Below are positions 48,722-58,002 of a stretch of DNA of 64,000 nt, piece after piece (within the stretch, counting starts at the first letter, position 1; each line of letters opens with the position of its first letter). This DNA is from Pseudomonadota bacterium (GTDB lineage Bacteria > Pseudomonadota > Gammaproteobacteria > Burkholderiales > Burkholderiaceae_C): the NCBI GenBank assembly GCA_963205115.1, contig CAUJHV010000080.1, positions 1 to 64,000 on the forward strand. Reading direction: 5' to 3'. The position numbers and the translations under genes are program-made. The notes under the pieces are model-generated. The model did not search any database. It saw nothing but the letters and a program-made list of their open reading frames with translations, and was not told the origin of the DNA.

Positions 48722-49933
48722 ATGAACAAGCTCGCAAGATCCTTCGCCGCGGCGGCTGCCGCGCTGGCCTGTCTGGGCGCCTCGGCGGCCGAGAAGGAAC
48801 TCCTGATCGGCGTCAACGACTCGCTGACGGGCCCAGGCGCGGTGTACGGCCTGCCGCAATCCAACTCGGTGCAGATGGCGGCCGACGAGATCAACGCCGC
48901 CGGCGGCATCAAGGCCGGGTCGGATGTCTACAAGTTGCGCGTCATCGCCAACGACGACAAGGCCAACCCGACCGAGGCGACCAACAGCGTGCGCAAGCTG
49001 ATCGACCGCGACGGCGTCAAGTACCTGCTGGGCTTCTGCTGCTCGGGCCCGACCAGCGCGGTGGCATCCTTCATCGAACGCGAGAACGCGCTGATGCTGG
49101 TGGGCAATGCGGCCGAGCGCGCGATCACCGCCAAGGGCACGCCGAACCTGTTCCGCACACGCCCGCCGGCTGATTTCACCGGCGCTGCCGCGGGCGTGTT
49201 CGTGGGCAAGCGCGGCGCCAAGAACATCGCGGTGATCGGCTCGCTGGATGTCGGCTTCTACACCCAGTACCTCGATGCCTTCGAGCGCGAGTTCGCCAAG
49301 GCCGGCGGCAAGATCGTCGCCAAGGAGACCTTTGGCCTCAAAGACCGCGACATGACGCCGCAGCTCACCAAGGTGCGCGCACTCAACCCCGATGCGCTGC
49401 TGGTGCTGGGTTATGTCGAGCCCTCGGCCTTTGTCTATCGCCAGGCCACCGAGCTGGGCATGAAGATTCCGCGCTACGGCTTCACCAGCGGCAGCGAAGA
49501 ACAGTTCCTGCGCGTGGCCACCAGCGAGCAGATGGAAGGCGTGTGGGACCTGCGCCCCACCGAGCTGACCGTCGAGGCGCTGGCCGACAACGCCAAGACC
49601 TACGTGGCCAACTACACCAAGCGCTTTGGCACGCCGCCGTCGCCGAGTTCCCCGTACGCCTACGACCAGGTCTACGTGCTGAAGCAGGCCATCGAACGCG
49701 CCGGCACGGCCGACGACCCGAAGAAGGTGACCGCCGAAGTGCGCAAGGTGACCGTGCCCAAGGAAGCGGTGATGAAGTACCTGCCGGTGGGCGGCACGAT
49801 GTTCGACGGCAATGGCCAGGCCTACACCTCCAACGGCGCATTCCAGTGGCAGAAGGGCAAGTGGGTCTACGTGTCGGATCTGCCGTCCAACCCGGCGCTG
49901 TACTCCGAGTTCCTGCGCAGCCTGCGCAAGTGA
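48722..49933 (+). CDS. LivK-type periplasmic substrate-binding protein
   Basis: 403 residues. A signal peptide (SFAAAAAALACLGASAAE) is followed by the leucine/isoleucine/valine-binding fold: LLIGVNDSLTGPGAVYGLPQ, AADEINAAGGI, DDKANPTEATNSVRKLIDRD and VKYLLGFCCSGPTSAV. The ligand pocket differs in detail from LivJ/LivK. With CoA-activating enzymes downstream, the ligand is more likely an aromatic or fatty carboxylate than an amino acid. It lies 40 bp after livF. Confidence 0.9.
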   Translation: MNKLARSFAAAAAALACLGASAAEKELLIGVNDSLTGPGAVYGLPQSNSVQMAADEINAAGGIKAGSDVYKLRVIANDDKANPTEATNSVRKLIDRDGVKYLLGFCCSGPTSAVASFIERENALMLVGNAAERAITAKGTPNLFRTRPPADFTGAAAGVFVGKRGAKNIAVIGSLDVGFYTQYLDAFEREFAKAGGKIVAKETFGLKDRDMTPQLTKVRALNPDALLVLGYVEPSAFVYRQATELGMKIPRYGFTSGSEEQFLRVATSEQMEGVWDLRPTELTVEALADNAKTYVANYTKRFGTPPSPSSPYAYDQVYVLKQAIERAGTADDPKKVTAEVRKVTVPKEAVMKYLPVGGTMFDGNGQAYTSNGAFQWQKGKWVYVSDLPSNPALYSEFLRSLRK

Positions 49934-49978
49934 TCCGGCTGGCCGCGGCATCGCGCTGACACCACCACGGGCTCGCCG

Positions 49979-50839
49979 ATGTTCATCGAGATCCTGCAGC
50001 AGATGTTGAACGGCCTGGCGATCGGGTCGGTCTACACCGTCATCGCGCTGGGCCTGACGGTGGTCTTCGGCATCCTGGGCATCGCACACTTCGCCCACGG
50101 CTCGGTGGCGATGTCGGGCGGCTACCTGACCTTTTTCTTCGGTGAGCGGCTGGGCATCGGCTTCTTCCCGGCGATGGCCCTGGCGATGCTCGTGGGCGCG
50201 TTGATCGGCGTGCTCATCGAGCGGCTGGCCTACCGGCCGGTGCGCGATGCGCCGCACATCAACGCCTTCATCATTGCGCTGGGACTGACGATGATGGTCG
50301 AGGGCATCAACCTGCTCGCGTTCGGGGCCGACCAGGTGGTCATCCAGACCCCCTACCGCGGCGTCTTCAACGTCGGCGGCGTGGCGGTGGCCCAACTTCG
50401 GCTGCTGGTGATCCTCACGGCCTTCACGCTGATCGGCGTGGTGGCCGTGCTGATCAGCCGCACCAAGACCGGCAAGTCGATCCGCGCGGTCGCACAGAAC
50501 CGCCCGGCAGCCGTGCTGATGGGCGTGAACGTCAACCGTGTCTCGGCCATCGTGTTCTCGGTGTCTTCCGCACTGGGTGCTGCGGCAGGCGCCCTGGTGG
50601 GGGCCTTGCTGGCGATTGCGCCCGGCGTGGGCGAGGGCCTGGCAGTCAAGGGCTTTGCCGTGCTGATCCTGGGCGGCCTGGGTTCGATCCCCGGGGCCAT
50701 CGTCGGGGGGCTCGTGCTGGGCGTCAGCGAGTCGCTGGCAGCCGGCTTCATCTCCTCGGCCTACAAGGACGTCATCGCGTTCATGGTGATGATCGTGGTG
50801 CTGCTGTTCAGGCCGGAAGGCCTGCTGGGCAAGCGATGA
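49979..50839 (+). CDS. livH: Branched-chain amino acid-type ABC permease LivH
   Basis: 286 residues with eight or so membrane helices. QQMLNGLAIGSVYTVIALGLT and VFGILGIAHFAHGSVAMSGGY are the LivH opening, and AQNRPAAVLMGVNVNRVSAI the cytoplasmic coupling loop. GLGSIPGAIVGGLVLGVSE closes the family pattern. The stop overlaps the livM ATG (ATGA), so the two permeases are co-translated. Confidence 0.93.
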   Translation: MFIEILQQMLNGLAIGSVYTVIALGLTVVFGILGIAHFAHGSVAMSGGYLTFFFGERLGIGFFPAMALAMLVGALIGVLIERLAYRPVRDAPHINAFIIALGLTMMVEGINLLAFGADQVVIQTPYRGVFNVGGVAVAQLRLLVILTAFTLIGVVAVLISRTKTGKSIRAVAQNRPAAVLMGVNVNRVSAIVFSVSSALGAAAGALVGALLAIAPGVGEGLAVKGFAVLILGGLGSIPGAIVGGLVLGVSESLAAGFISSAYKDVIAFMVMIVVLLFRPEGLLGKR

Positions 50840-51813
50840 GTACCCACACCGTGCGTACCGTGGGACTGGCCGTTGTGGCGCTGGCGGCACTGGCGCTGCC
50901 GCTGGGCGTGACGCTGCCCTACTTCCAGCACCTGATCATCCTGGCGCTGATCTGGGTTGTCCTGTCGCAGGGGCAGAACCTCATCCAAGGCTTCACCGGC
51001 TATGTCTCCATCGCGCAGGCCGGCTTCATGGGCATCGGCGCCTACGGCTCCACGCTGCTGAGCGTGAAGCTGGGCTGGCCGGTCTGGCTGACGATGGCGG
51101 CCGCCCCCGCGGTGACCGCCTTGCTGGCCGTGCTGGCCGGTTACCCCAGCCTGCGCGTGAAGGGACACTACTTCGCGATCGTGACCCTGGCGTACAACAT
51201 GGTCATCTTCATCGTGCTGATGACCTGGGGTTCGCTCACGGGCGGCGAGGCCGGCATCTCGAACGTGCCGCGCCCGCCCAACATCGCCGTCGGCGGCCTG
51301 GTGTGGGACCTCGGCAGCCGCGTCGGCTACTACTACCTGGCCTTGGCGGCAGCGGCACTCGCCACCCTGCTGTGCGCGTTGATCCTGCACTCACGTGTCG
51401 GGCGGGTGCTGCTTGCGATCCGCCAGAACGAGGCCCTGATCGAAGCCGCCGGGGTGCAGACCTGGCGCTACAAGCTGCTGGCCTTCGTGGTCAGCGCCAG
51501 CCTCGCCGGCCTGGCCGGCGCGCTGTACGCCCACTTCATCGGCTTCCTCAATCCCGATGCCTTCGGCGTCGACCACTCGCTCAATGCCATCCTCGCGGTG
51601 ATCCTGGGCGGCAGCGGGACATTGACAGGCCCGGTGGTCGGTGCATTCGCCGTGGTGTTTCTGCCCGAGTACCTGCGCGTGGCGGAAGACTATCGGCTCG
51701 TGATGTACGGCTTTATCCTGGTGGCGGCCACGATCTTCATGCCGCGCGGGCTGGTGCCGCTGGCGGCGCAGGGCTGGCGTGCGCTGATGACCCGCATCAC
51801 CCGCAAACCCTGA
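50836..51813 (+). CDS. livM: Branched-chain amino acid-type ABC permease LivM
   Basis: 325 residues. QGQNLIQGFTGYVSIAQAGFM and GIGAYGSTLLSVKLGWPVWL near the N-terminus, the coupling loop IRQNEALIEAAGVQTWRYKL, and VILGGSGTLTGPVVGAFAVV near the end are LivM hallmarks. Eight to ten helices are expected. Its start overlaps livH and its TGA overlaps the ATG of the acyl-CoA dehydrogenase gene, tying transport to metabolism. Confidence 0.93.
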   Translation: MSTHTVRTVGLAVVALAALALPLGVTLPYFQHLIILALIWVVLSQGQNLIQGFTGYVSIAQAGFMGIGAYGSTLLSVKLGWPVWLTMAAAPAVTALLAVLAGYPSLRVKGHYFAIVTLAYNMVIFIVLMTWGSLTGGEAGISNVPRPPNIAVGGLVWDLGSRVGYYYLALAAAALATLLCALILHSRVGRVLLAIRQNEALIEAAGVQTWRYKLLAFVVSASLAGLAGALYAHFIGFLNPDAFGVDHSLNAILAVILGGSGTLTGPVVGAFAVVFLPEYLRVAEDYRLVMYGFILVAATIFMPRGLVPLAAQGWRALMTRITRKP

Positions 51814-52952
51814 TGAGCACACTGACGGCTGACGAACAGCGCATCGTCGATGCGGCCAAGGGCTTCGTCGCCACACACGTGGTACCCCAGGTCCAGGCCT
51901 GGGACCGCGGCGGTGCCGACACCCGTGCCGTGCTCCCGGCAGCCGCGGCGGCGGGCCTGCTGGGGATCGAAGTGCCCGCCGCGCACGGGGGGCTCGGCCT
52001 CAGCTTCGGCTGCAAGCGGCAGGTGGCCGAAGTGCTGGCCGCCGCCGACTTCGGCCTGGCGATGTCGGTGATCAACACCCACAACGTCGCCAACCATCTG
52101 GCGCGCACGGCCGCACCGGCCGTGGCGCAGCGCCACGTGCCGGCCCTCTTGTCCGGGCAGCGTACCGGCTGCACGGCACTGACCGAGCCCGGCGCCGGAT
52201 CTGATTTCTCGGCCATCACCACGTTGGCGCGCCGGGTCGGCGACGAGTGGCAGCTGGATGGCCACAAGGCCTGGATCGTCAATGGCACGCATGCCGAGGT
52301 GGTGGTCGTCTACGCGCAGACCGAGCCTGCCAGCGGCGCGCGCGGCATTGCCGCATTCGTGGTCGACGGCGGCCGCAGTGGCTTCGTGCGGCAGCCGGGT
52401 GCGGACAGCAGCGCAGCCCGTGGCATCGATGCCGGCGGCTTCGTGCTGCAGGGCTACCGGGCCCAGGCAGACGAACTGCTGCACCCGCCGGGCGAGGCCT
52501 TCAAGGCCGCACTCGCATCGATCAACGGCGCGCGCATCTACGTCGCGGCCATGTGCTGCGGCATGGTGCGCGAATGCCTGCGTGTGGCCAGCGCCTATGG
52601 CGCGTCGCGACACACCTTTGGCGAGCCCCTCCACGGGCACCAGGGCTGGCGCTGGGGCCTGGCCGACGCCGCCATCGACCTCGAGGCGGCGCGGCTGATG
52701 GTCGATGCCGCGACCGCCCTGATCGACGAAGGCCGCGACGCCCAGACCGCGGCGGCCCAGGCCAAGGTTTTTGCCACCCGGATGGCGGGCCGGCACATCG
52801 CCGCACTGATGCACGCGATGGGCGCGGAGGGTTTGCGCGAGCAGTACCCGATGCTGCGCCACCTGGCGGCGGCCCAGGTGGCCACCCTGGTCGACGGCTC
52901 CACCGAGATGTTGCTGGACCGCGTGGCGCGCAGCCTGCGTCACGGCGTTTAA
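51813..52952 (+). CDS. Acyl-CoA dehydrogenase family protein
   Basis: 379 residues. Landmarks are CTALTEPGAGSDFSAITTLA (FAD and substrate contact), WQLDGHKAWIVNGTHAEVVV, and in the C-terminal helical domain ATLVDGSTEMLLDRVA. It should remove two hydrogens from an acyl-CoA using FAD. In typical family members the catalytic base is the Glu of a YEGT-like motif; here the matching position reads VDGS, with Asp. Its ATG overlaps the livM stop (TGATG). The ligase at the end of the operon could make its CoA-ester substrate. Confidence 0.9.
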   Translation: MSTLTADEQRIVDAAKGFVATHVVPQVQAWDRGGADTRAVLPAAAAAGLLGIEVPAAHGGLGLSFGCKRQVAEVLAAADFGLAMSVINTHNVANHLARTAAPAVAQRHVPALLSGQRTGCTALTEPGAGSDFSAITTLARRVGDEWQLDGHKAWIVNGTHAEVVVVYAQTEPASGARGIAAFVVDGGRSGFVRQPGADSSAARGIDAGGFVLQGYRAQADELLHPPGEAFKAALASINGARIYVAAMCCGMVRECLRVASAYGASRHTFGEPLHGHQGWRWGLADAAIDLEAARLMVDAATALIDEGRDAQTAAAQAKVFATRMAGRHIAALMHAMGAEGLREQYPMLRHLAAAQVATLVDGSTEMLLDRVARSLRHGV

Positions 52953-52967
52953 CCCAGGGAGAACACG

Positions 52968-53981
52968 ATGCGCGTATTCCAGATCGAAGGTGACTGGGGC
53001 ATGGACCACCTGCGCTTGTCCACGCGGGCCGAACCCCACGCGGGGCCAGGCCAGGTGGTGGTGCAGATGAAGGCGTCATCGCTGAACTACCGCGACCTGG
53101 TGGTGCCCAACCGCGGATACGGCAGCCACACCGGCCAGCTGCCGCTGATCCCGGTGTCCGACGGCGTGGGCGTGGTCACCGAAGTCGGCCCGGGTGTGCG
53201 GCGCGTGGCGGTGGGCGACCGCGTATGCCCCACTTACTTCCAACGCTGGATCAGCGGCGAGCCCGATCTGGAGCGCCTGACGCAGTCGCTGGGCGGCCCC
53301 ATCGACGGCACGATGGCGGACTACATGTGCCTGTCGGAAGAGGGTGTGTCCAAGGTGCCGGCGCACCTGAGCGACGTGGAAGCCGCCACACTGCCCTGCG
53401 CCGCGCTGACGGCCTGGAGTGCGCTGGTCACCTGCTCCCACACGCAGCCCGGGGATCGTGTGCTGATCCAGGGCTGCGGGGGCGTGGCGCTGTTCGGCGT
53501 GGCCTTCGCCAAGCTCCTGGGCGCGCATGTCACCGTCATCTCCTCGTCGGATGAACGCATCGAGCGCGTGCGGCACATGGGGGCGGACGCAGCCATCAAT
53601 TACCGCACCACACCCGAGTGGGCCAAGGCCACGCGCGACATCACCGGCGGCCGTGGATACGACCTCATCCTGGAACTCGGCGGCGAGAAAACCTTGCCGC
53701 AGTCCCTGCGCTGCATCCGGCCGGGTGGCACCGTGGCCATGATCGGCATCCTGTCCGGCAGCGCGATGGCCACCTCGCTGGGGCTGATCATCACCCGCCA
53801 GGTGCGCCTGCAAGGTGTGACCGTGGGGCACCGCGACGGGTTCGAGGCCATGCTGCGCACCATCGATCAACACCAGTTGAAGCCGGTGGTGGACCGTGTC
53901 TTCGCCTTCGAGGAATTGAAGGAAGCCATGGCCTACCTGCAGAGCGGCGCGCAATTCGGCAAGGTGTGCCTGGCGCACTGA
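52968..53981 (+). CDS. MDR-family NAD(P)H:quinone oxidoreductase / alcohol dehydrogenase-like protein
   Basis: 337 residues. SLNYRDLVVPNRGYG and DGVGVVTEVGPGVRRVAVGDR are the GroES-like N-domain, and GDRVLIQGCGGVALFGVAFAKLLGA the Rossmann NAD(P) loop. The structural zinc Cys quartet is missing, so it belongs to the zinc-free quinone reductase or enoyl-reductase branch. It starts 15 bp after the acyl-CoA dehydrogenase gene with an AGGGAG site. It probably reduces an enoyl or carbonyl intermediate of the operon substrate. Confidence 0.9.
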   Translation: MRVFQIEGDWGMDHLRLSTRAEPHAGPGQVVVQMKASSLNYRDLVVPNRGYGSHTGQLPLIPVSDGVGVVTEVGPGVRRVAVGDRVCPTYFQRWISGEPDLERLTQSLGGPIDGTMADYMCLSEEGVSKVPAHLSDVEAATLPCAALTAWSALVTCSHTQPGDRVLIQGCGGVALFGVAFAKLLGAHVTVISSSDERIERVRHMGADAAINYRTTPEWAKATRDITGGRGYDLILELGGEKTLPQSLRCIRPGGTVAMIGILSGSAMATSLGLIITRQVRLQGVTVGHRDGFEAMLRTIDQHQLKPVVDRVFAFEELKEAMAYLQSGAQFGKVCLAH

Positions 53982-53994
53982 CAACGACCGCCGC

Positions 53995-55527
53995 ATGACC
54001 ATGCTGTTTCCGATCGACCCGGCGCCCGGCGATGCTGATCGCCTGGCCTTCCAGATGTGCGAGAGCGGCGAGTCGGTGAGCTTTGGCCAACTCGACGCAC
54101 GGGCCAATCAAGTGGCACGCGTGCTGCGCGACTGCGGCGTGAAGCGGGGCACCCATGTCGCCCTGCTGATGAAGAACCACCGCCGCTTCCTCGAGGCCTG
54201 CTTCGGCGCCGACCGCGCCGGCGTCTACTACACGACCATCAACACGCGCCTGCTCGCCGACGAAGTGGCCTACATCGTGCGCGACTGCGCCGCGCAGGTC
54301 CTGGTCGTGTCGGAGGGCCTGGATGAACTGGTCCGGCAACTGCAGCCGCTCCTGCCGGCCGGCCTGCGGTGCTTCATGGTCGGCAGTCCCTTGCCGGGGT
54401 TCGAGAGCTGGGACGCCGTGGTCGATGTGGCGGAGCCCACGCCCATCAGCGACCCGGCCCAGGGTCTGGACATGCTGTATTCGTCAGGCACCACCGGGCG
54501 ACCCAAGGGCGTGAAGTGGCCGCTGCCCACCACGCCGGCCGGGGGGCGGACGATGCTGGTCCAGCTGCTGGCGCCGCTGTTCGGCTACGGCCGCGATGCC
54601 CGCTACCTCTCACCGGCGCCGCTCTATCACGCGGCACCGCTGCGTCACTGCATGACCGTCATCAAGCTCGGCGGCTCGGTATTCGTGATGGAGAGCTTCG
54701 ATGCCGAGCGTGCGCTGCAATGGATCGAGCGCCACCGCATCACGCACAGCCAGTGGGTGCCCACGATGTTCGTGCGCATGCTGAAACTGCCGCCAGACGT
54801 GCGCGCGCGCCACGACCTCTCTTCGATGCAGGTAGCGGTACACGCCGCCGCGCCCTGCCCGATCGACGTCAAGCAACGCATGCTCGACTGGTGGGGGCCG
54901 ATCGTGCACGAGTACTACGCGGGCACCGAGAACAACGGCTTTTGCAGCATCACGCCGCAGGAGTGGCTGGCGCACCGCGGGTCGGTGGGCCGCGCGGCGC
55001 AGGGCGTGCTGCACATCTGCGACGAATCGGGCCATGAGTTGCCAGCTGGTGAAACCGGCCTGGTCTACTTCTCCGACGGGCCCGAGTTCGAGTACCACAA
55101 CGACCCGGCGCGCACCGCACAAAGCCGCAATGCCCAGGGCTGGTCGACGCTGGGTGACATCGGCCGGCTCGACGATGAGGGCTACCTGTACCTCGTCGAC
55201 CGCCGCGCGTTCATGATCATTTCTGGCGGCGTGAATATCTACCCGCAGGAGGCCGAGAGCGTGCTCATCGGTCACCCCAAGGTCGCCGACGTGGCCGTGA
55301 TCGGCGTGCCCAGCGAAGACCTGGGCGAGGAAGTGAAGGCCGTCGTGCAACTGCTCGACGCGCGTGATGCGGGGCCTGAGATGCAAGCCGAACTCCTGGC
55401 CTATTGCCGGCAGCACATGGCCGCCTTCAAGTGCCCGCGCACGGTCGACTTCGATGCCGCACTGCCCCGGCAGCCCACCGGCAAGCTGTACAAGCAACTG
55501 GTGCGGGCGAGGTACTGGCCGGCTTGA
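53995..55527 (+). CDS. AMP-forming acyl-CoA ligase
   Basis: 510 residues of the ANL superfamily. The P-loop-like A3 motif is LYSSGTTGRPKGVKW, EYYAGTENNG is the A5 adenine-binding block, LGDIGRLDDEGYLYLVDRR the A7/A8 hinge, and QPTGKLYKQLV carries the catalytic C-terminal Lys. It activates a carboxylate to its CoA thioester with ATP. The substrate is probably what the LivKHMGF system imports. It starts 14 bp after the oxidoreductase gene and appears to be the last gene of the operon. Confidence 0.93.
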   Translation: MTMLFPIDPAPGDADRLAFQMCESGESVSFGQLDARANQVARVLRDCGVKRGTHVALLMKNHRRFLEACFGADRAGVYYTTINTRLLADEVAYIVRDCAAQVLVVSEGLDELVRQLQPLLPAGLRCFMVGSPLPGFESWDAVVDVAEPTPISDPAQGLDMLYSSGTTGRPKGVKWPLPTTPAGGRTMLVQLLAPLFGYGRDARYLSPAPLYHAAPLRHCMTVIKLGGSVFVMESFDAERALQWIERHRITHSQWVPTMFVRMLKLPPDVRARHDLSSMQVAVHAAAPCPIDVKQRMLDWWGPIVHEYYAGTENNGFCSITPQEWLAHRGSVGRAAQGVLHICDESGHELPAGETGLVYFSDGPEFEYHNDPARTAQSRNAQGWSTLGDIGRLDDEGYLYLVDRRAFMIISGGVNIYPQEAESVLIGHPKVADVAVIGVPSEDLGEEVKAVVQLLDARDAGPEMQAELLAYCRQHMAAFKCPRTVDFDAALPRQPTGKLYKQLVRARYWPA

Positions 55528-55838
55528 CGCGGCGACGGCGCTTCTGCCCGTCACGCCCGCCTTGGCATCGGACGGGCAACTGTCGCGGCAGCCAGTCTCT
55601 GGATGTCTTGCGCCGCGACCAAAGGCGCGTCAATCCAATGCCGACTCGGCGGCACGGGCATTGGCGCTGGGCCCGAGACCGTGAGGCGTTCTAACTCTTC
55701 ACAGCAGTAGCCGACGCCACACGCGCCCCGCGCAGCGCCCCACCCTAGCCGACGCACCTCAATGGTGCTAGTGTGAACACGACCTTCAGCTCGCTGCTGG
55801 CGGTCGCCATCACATAGCTCAGCATTGAGGAGCAAACC
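55528..55838. other. 311-bp intergenic region
   Basis: No gene is seen. An 8-bp inverted repeat CCAATGCC/GGCATTGG (55635-55664, loop of 14) about 110 bp after the ligase stop might end or protect the liv operon transcript. An AGGAG site at the right end belongs to the HdeD gene. Confidence 0.35.
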
Positions 55839-56429
55839 ATGGACACGTTGGACATTTCAAGGAATACCGAACATTGGCTGGCCGAGGCGCTGTCCCGCAA
55901 CTGGTGGCTGCTGCTGTTGCGCGGCCTCTGCGCGATTGCCTTTGGCGTGCTGGCCTACATGTGGCCGGGCGCCACGCTGGCCACACTGGTGCTGTTCTTC
56001 GGCGCCTACGCGCTGGTGGACGGCATCATCGGCTGTGTGCTGGCGGTCTCCGGCCGCAAGGAGCGCGCAGACTGGTGGGTCCTGTTGCTCTGGGGCTTGA
56101 TGGGCATTGCCGTGGGCATCCTGACCTTTGTGGCCCCGGGGCTCACCGCGTTGGGACTGGTGATCTACATCGCGGCCTGGGCCGTCGTCACCGGCGTGAC
56201 GCAGATCGTCGCGGCCGTGCGGCTGCGCAAGGTCATCAAGGGCGAATGGCTGCTGATACTGGTCGGCGTGGTGTCGGTGCTCTTCGGCTTCCTGTTGATG
56301 GCCCAACCCGGTGCCGGCGCCTTGTCGCTGCTGTGGATCATTGCCGCCTACGCCATCGTCTTCGGCATCTTGCTGGTACTGCTCGCGTTCAAGGTGCGGT
56401 CGGCGGCGCGCCACCTGACCCAGCCCTGA
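55839..56429 (+). CDS. HdeD-family membrane protein (DUF308)
   Basis: 196 residues with six membrane helices in three similar hairpins. NWWLLLLRGLCAIAFGVLAY and GVVSVLFGFLLMAQPGAGAL carry the repeated R-G-x-x-x-I-x-F-G / P-G-A pattern of HdeD proteins, which are associated with acid or stress tolerance in enterobacteria. The biochemical function is unknown. It is monocistronic, with an AGGAGC site. Confidence 0.9.
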   Translation: MDTLDISRNTEHWLAEALSRNWWLLLLRGLCAIAFGVLAYMWPGATLATLVLFFGAYALVDGIIGCVLAVSGRKERADWWVLLLWGLMGIAVGILTFVAPGLTALGLVIYIAAWAVVTGVTQIVAAVRLRKVIKGEWLLILVGVVSVLFGFLLMAQPGAGALSLLWIIAAYAIVFGILLVLLAFKVRSAARHLTQP

Positions 56430-56545
56430 AGTTGTCTTGGTAGGCCGGGCCTGGAGGGCCGGTGAAGCGCAGCGAGCGCGCCCGTGCGGCCATCCGCCTT
56501 CAGGCATGGCCACCGACGCGTCACCACCCTGCAGAAGCCGGCCCG

Positions 56546-56890
56546 TCAGCGATCGCCGCGTCGAGGCCCCAGCACCAAGCCGAGGGCATCACCGCCGCTG
56601 CGAGCACTCTCGACCAGCAGATAGATGCTGAGGAAGATCGTGCCGCCAATCAGCACCAGCGCCGCCAGCACGATGCCGACGGCACTGAAGCGGTGTCGCC
56701 ACGCCACCCACAAGGCAGCCAGCACCAGCAGGCACAGGAAATCGACGTTGAACTGCCCGGCCCAGGTCATTCGGGCGATGTCACGGGAGAAGGTCGACAC
56801 GAAGTCGGTGCCCTCTCGGCTGATCACCACGCCGGTATAGGCGAGCAGCGAAACGAGCATGACCAGAAGAAGCGCGCGCAAGAGCGTCAT
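56546..56890 (-). CDS. Small integral membrane protein
   Basis: 114 residues with three hydrophobic helices (about 3-20, 46-63 and 70-92). FSRDIARMTWAGQFNVDFLC between helices 1 and 2 is the most distinctive segment and recalls small DUF2834- or DUF1475-like membrane proteins, but I am not sure of the family. It converges on the HdeD gene and diverges from the XRE regulator about 155 bp away. Confidence 0.6.
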   Translation of the reverse strand: MTLLRALLLVMLVSLLAYTGVVISREGTDFVSTFSRDIARMTWAGQFNVDFLCLLVLAALWVAWRHRFSAVGIVLAALVLIGGTIFLSIYLLVESARSGGDALGLVLGPRRGDR

Positions 56891-57044
56891 GGTGTTGTCG
56901 GGAGAGCAGGCCGCGGCAGGCGCCTGCGGCCAGTGGATCCCGGCTCCAAAAGAAGTCGTCGACGACCGACCGTTTGCAGCTTAACCTTGGCAATGAATGA
57001 CTTCAATTACGTCCGAGGTCATCTGAATCCGCCTTCGCCTTGCC

Positions 57045-57941
57045 GTGACGACCAAGACCGACAACACTCGCGCTGCGGCCCATGTGCGGCAGCGCGCCAC
57101 ATCCCCGTCGCCCGCACCGTTCCATGATCTGCTGAAGGCCTGGCGCGGCACGCGCAGGTTCTCGCAGCTCGAACTGGCCGCCCGGGCATCCCTGTCGCAG
57201 CGCCACCTGAGCTTTCTGGAAACCGGCCGCTCCAGTCCGAGTCGCGACATGGTGCTGCGGCTGTCCCGGGTACTGGCCTTGCCCTTGCGCGAACGCAACG
57301 AGCTGCTGTGCGCCGCCGGGTTCGCGCCGGTCTACGCCGAGCGCAGACTCGACGAGGCGGCGATGGCAGGCATCCGCCTCGCCCTCGAAACCACGCTCGC
57401 GCACCACGAGCCGCTGCCAGCCCTGGTGGTGAACCGTCAGTGGGACATGGTCATGCACAACGCGGCCGTGGAACGGCTGGTTCGCCTCCTGGGGGAGCCA
57501 TCACGCGTGTGGCGTGCTGTCGACCCGACGGGCGGCCGCAACATCATGCGGCTGATGCTGCACCCGCGCGGCCTGAAGCCGCTGGTCGTCGATTGGCCCG
57601 ACATGGCCGCCTCGCTGCTGATGCGGCTGCAGGCCGAGGCGCAGGCCAATCCGGCCAACGCGGGATTGCAAGTCCTGCTGGCTGAACTGGTCGATCTGCC
57701 CGGCGTATCGGCCGCGGCGGCGGCAGACACCCCGCAGCGCGTGGATGTACCCGTGCTCTCGCTCAGGCTGCGCATCGGTCAGGCGACGCTGTCGTTCTTC
57801 TCGATGATCTGCACCTTCGGCACCGCGCTGGACCTGACGGCCGATGAACTGAGACTGGAGCTGCTGTTCCCGTCGGACGAAGCATCCGGGGCCTTCCTGC
57901 GGCAAGCCGCGGCGTTGTCGTCGAAGGAGCCGACGCGCTAA
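57045..57941 (+). CDS. XRE-family regulator with MmyB-like ligand domain
   Basis: 298 residues. The N-terminal helix-turn-helix reads RFSQLELAARASLSQRHLSF followed by LETGRSSPSRDMVLRLSRVL. The C-terminal part (PALVVNRQWDMVMHNAAVER and NIMRLMLHPRGLKPLVVDWP) is the MmyB-like PAS-related domain of this widespread regulator class, which often controls a neighbouring dehydrogenase or membrane protein. A GTG start at 57045 is used; no strong ribosome site is seen. It diverges from the small membrane protein gene, a possible target. Confidence 0.87.
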   Translation: MTTKTDNTRAAAHVRQRATSPSPAPFHDLLKAWRGTRRFSQLELAARASLSQRHLSFLETGRSSPSRDMVLRLSRVLALPLRERNELLCAAGFAPVYAERRLDEAAMAGIRLALETTLAHHEPLPALVVNRQWDMVMHNAAVERLVRLLGEPSRVWRAVDPTGGRNIMRLMLHPRGLKPLVVDWPDMAASLLMRLQAEAQANPANAGLQVLLAELVDLPGVSAAAAADTPQRVDVPVLSLRLRIGQATLSFFSMICTFGTALDLTADELRLELLFPSDEASGAFLRQAAALSSKEPTR

Positions 57942-58002
57942 CGTGTCACCCGACTGGCGCGTTGGGGCCAATGGTCGGACAAGGCGCCCCGCTGCGCCCG
58001 CA

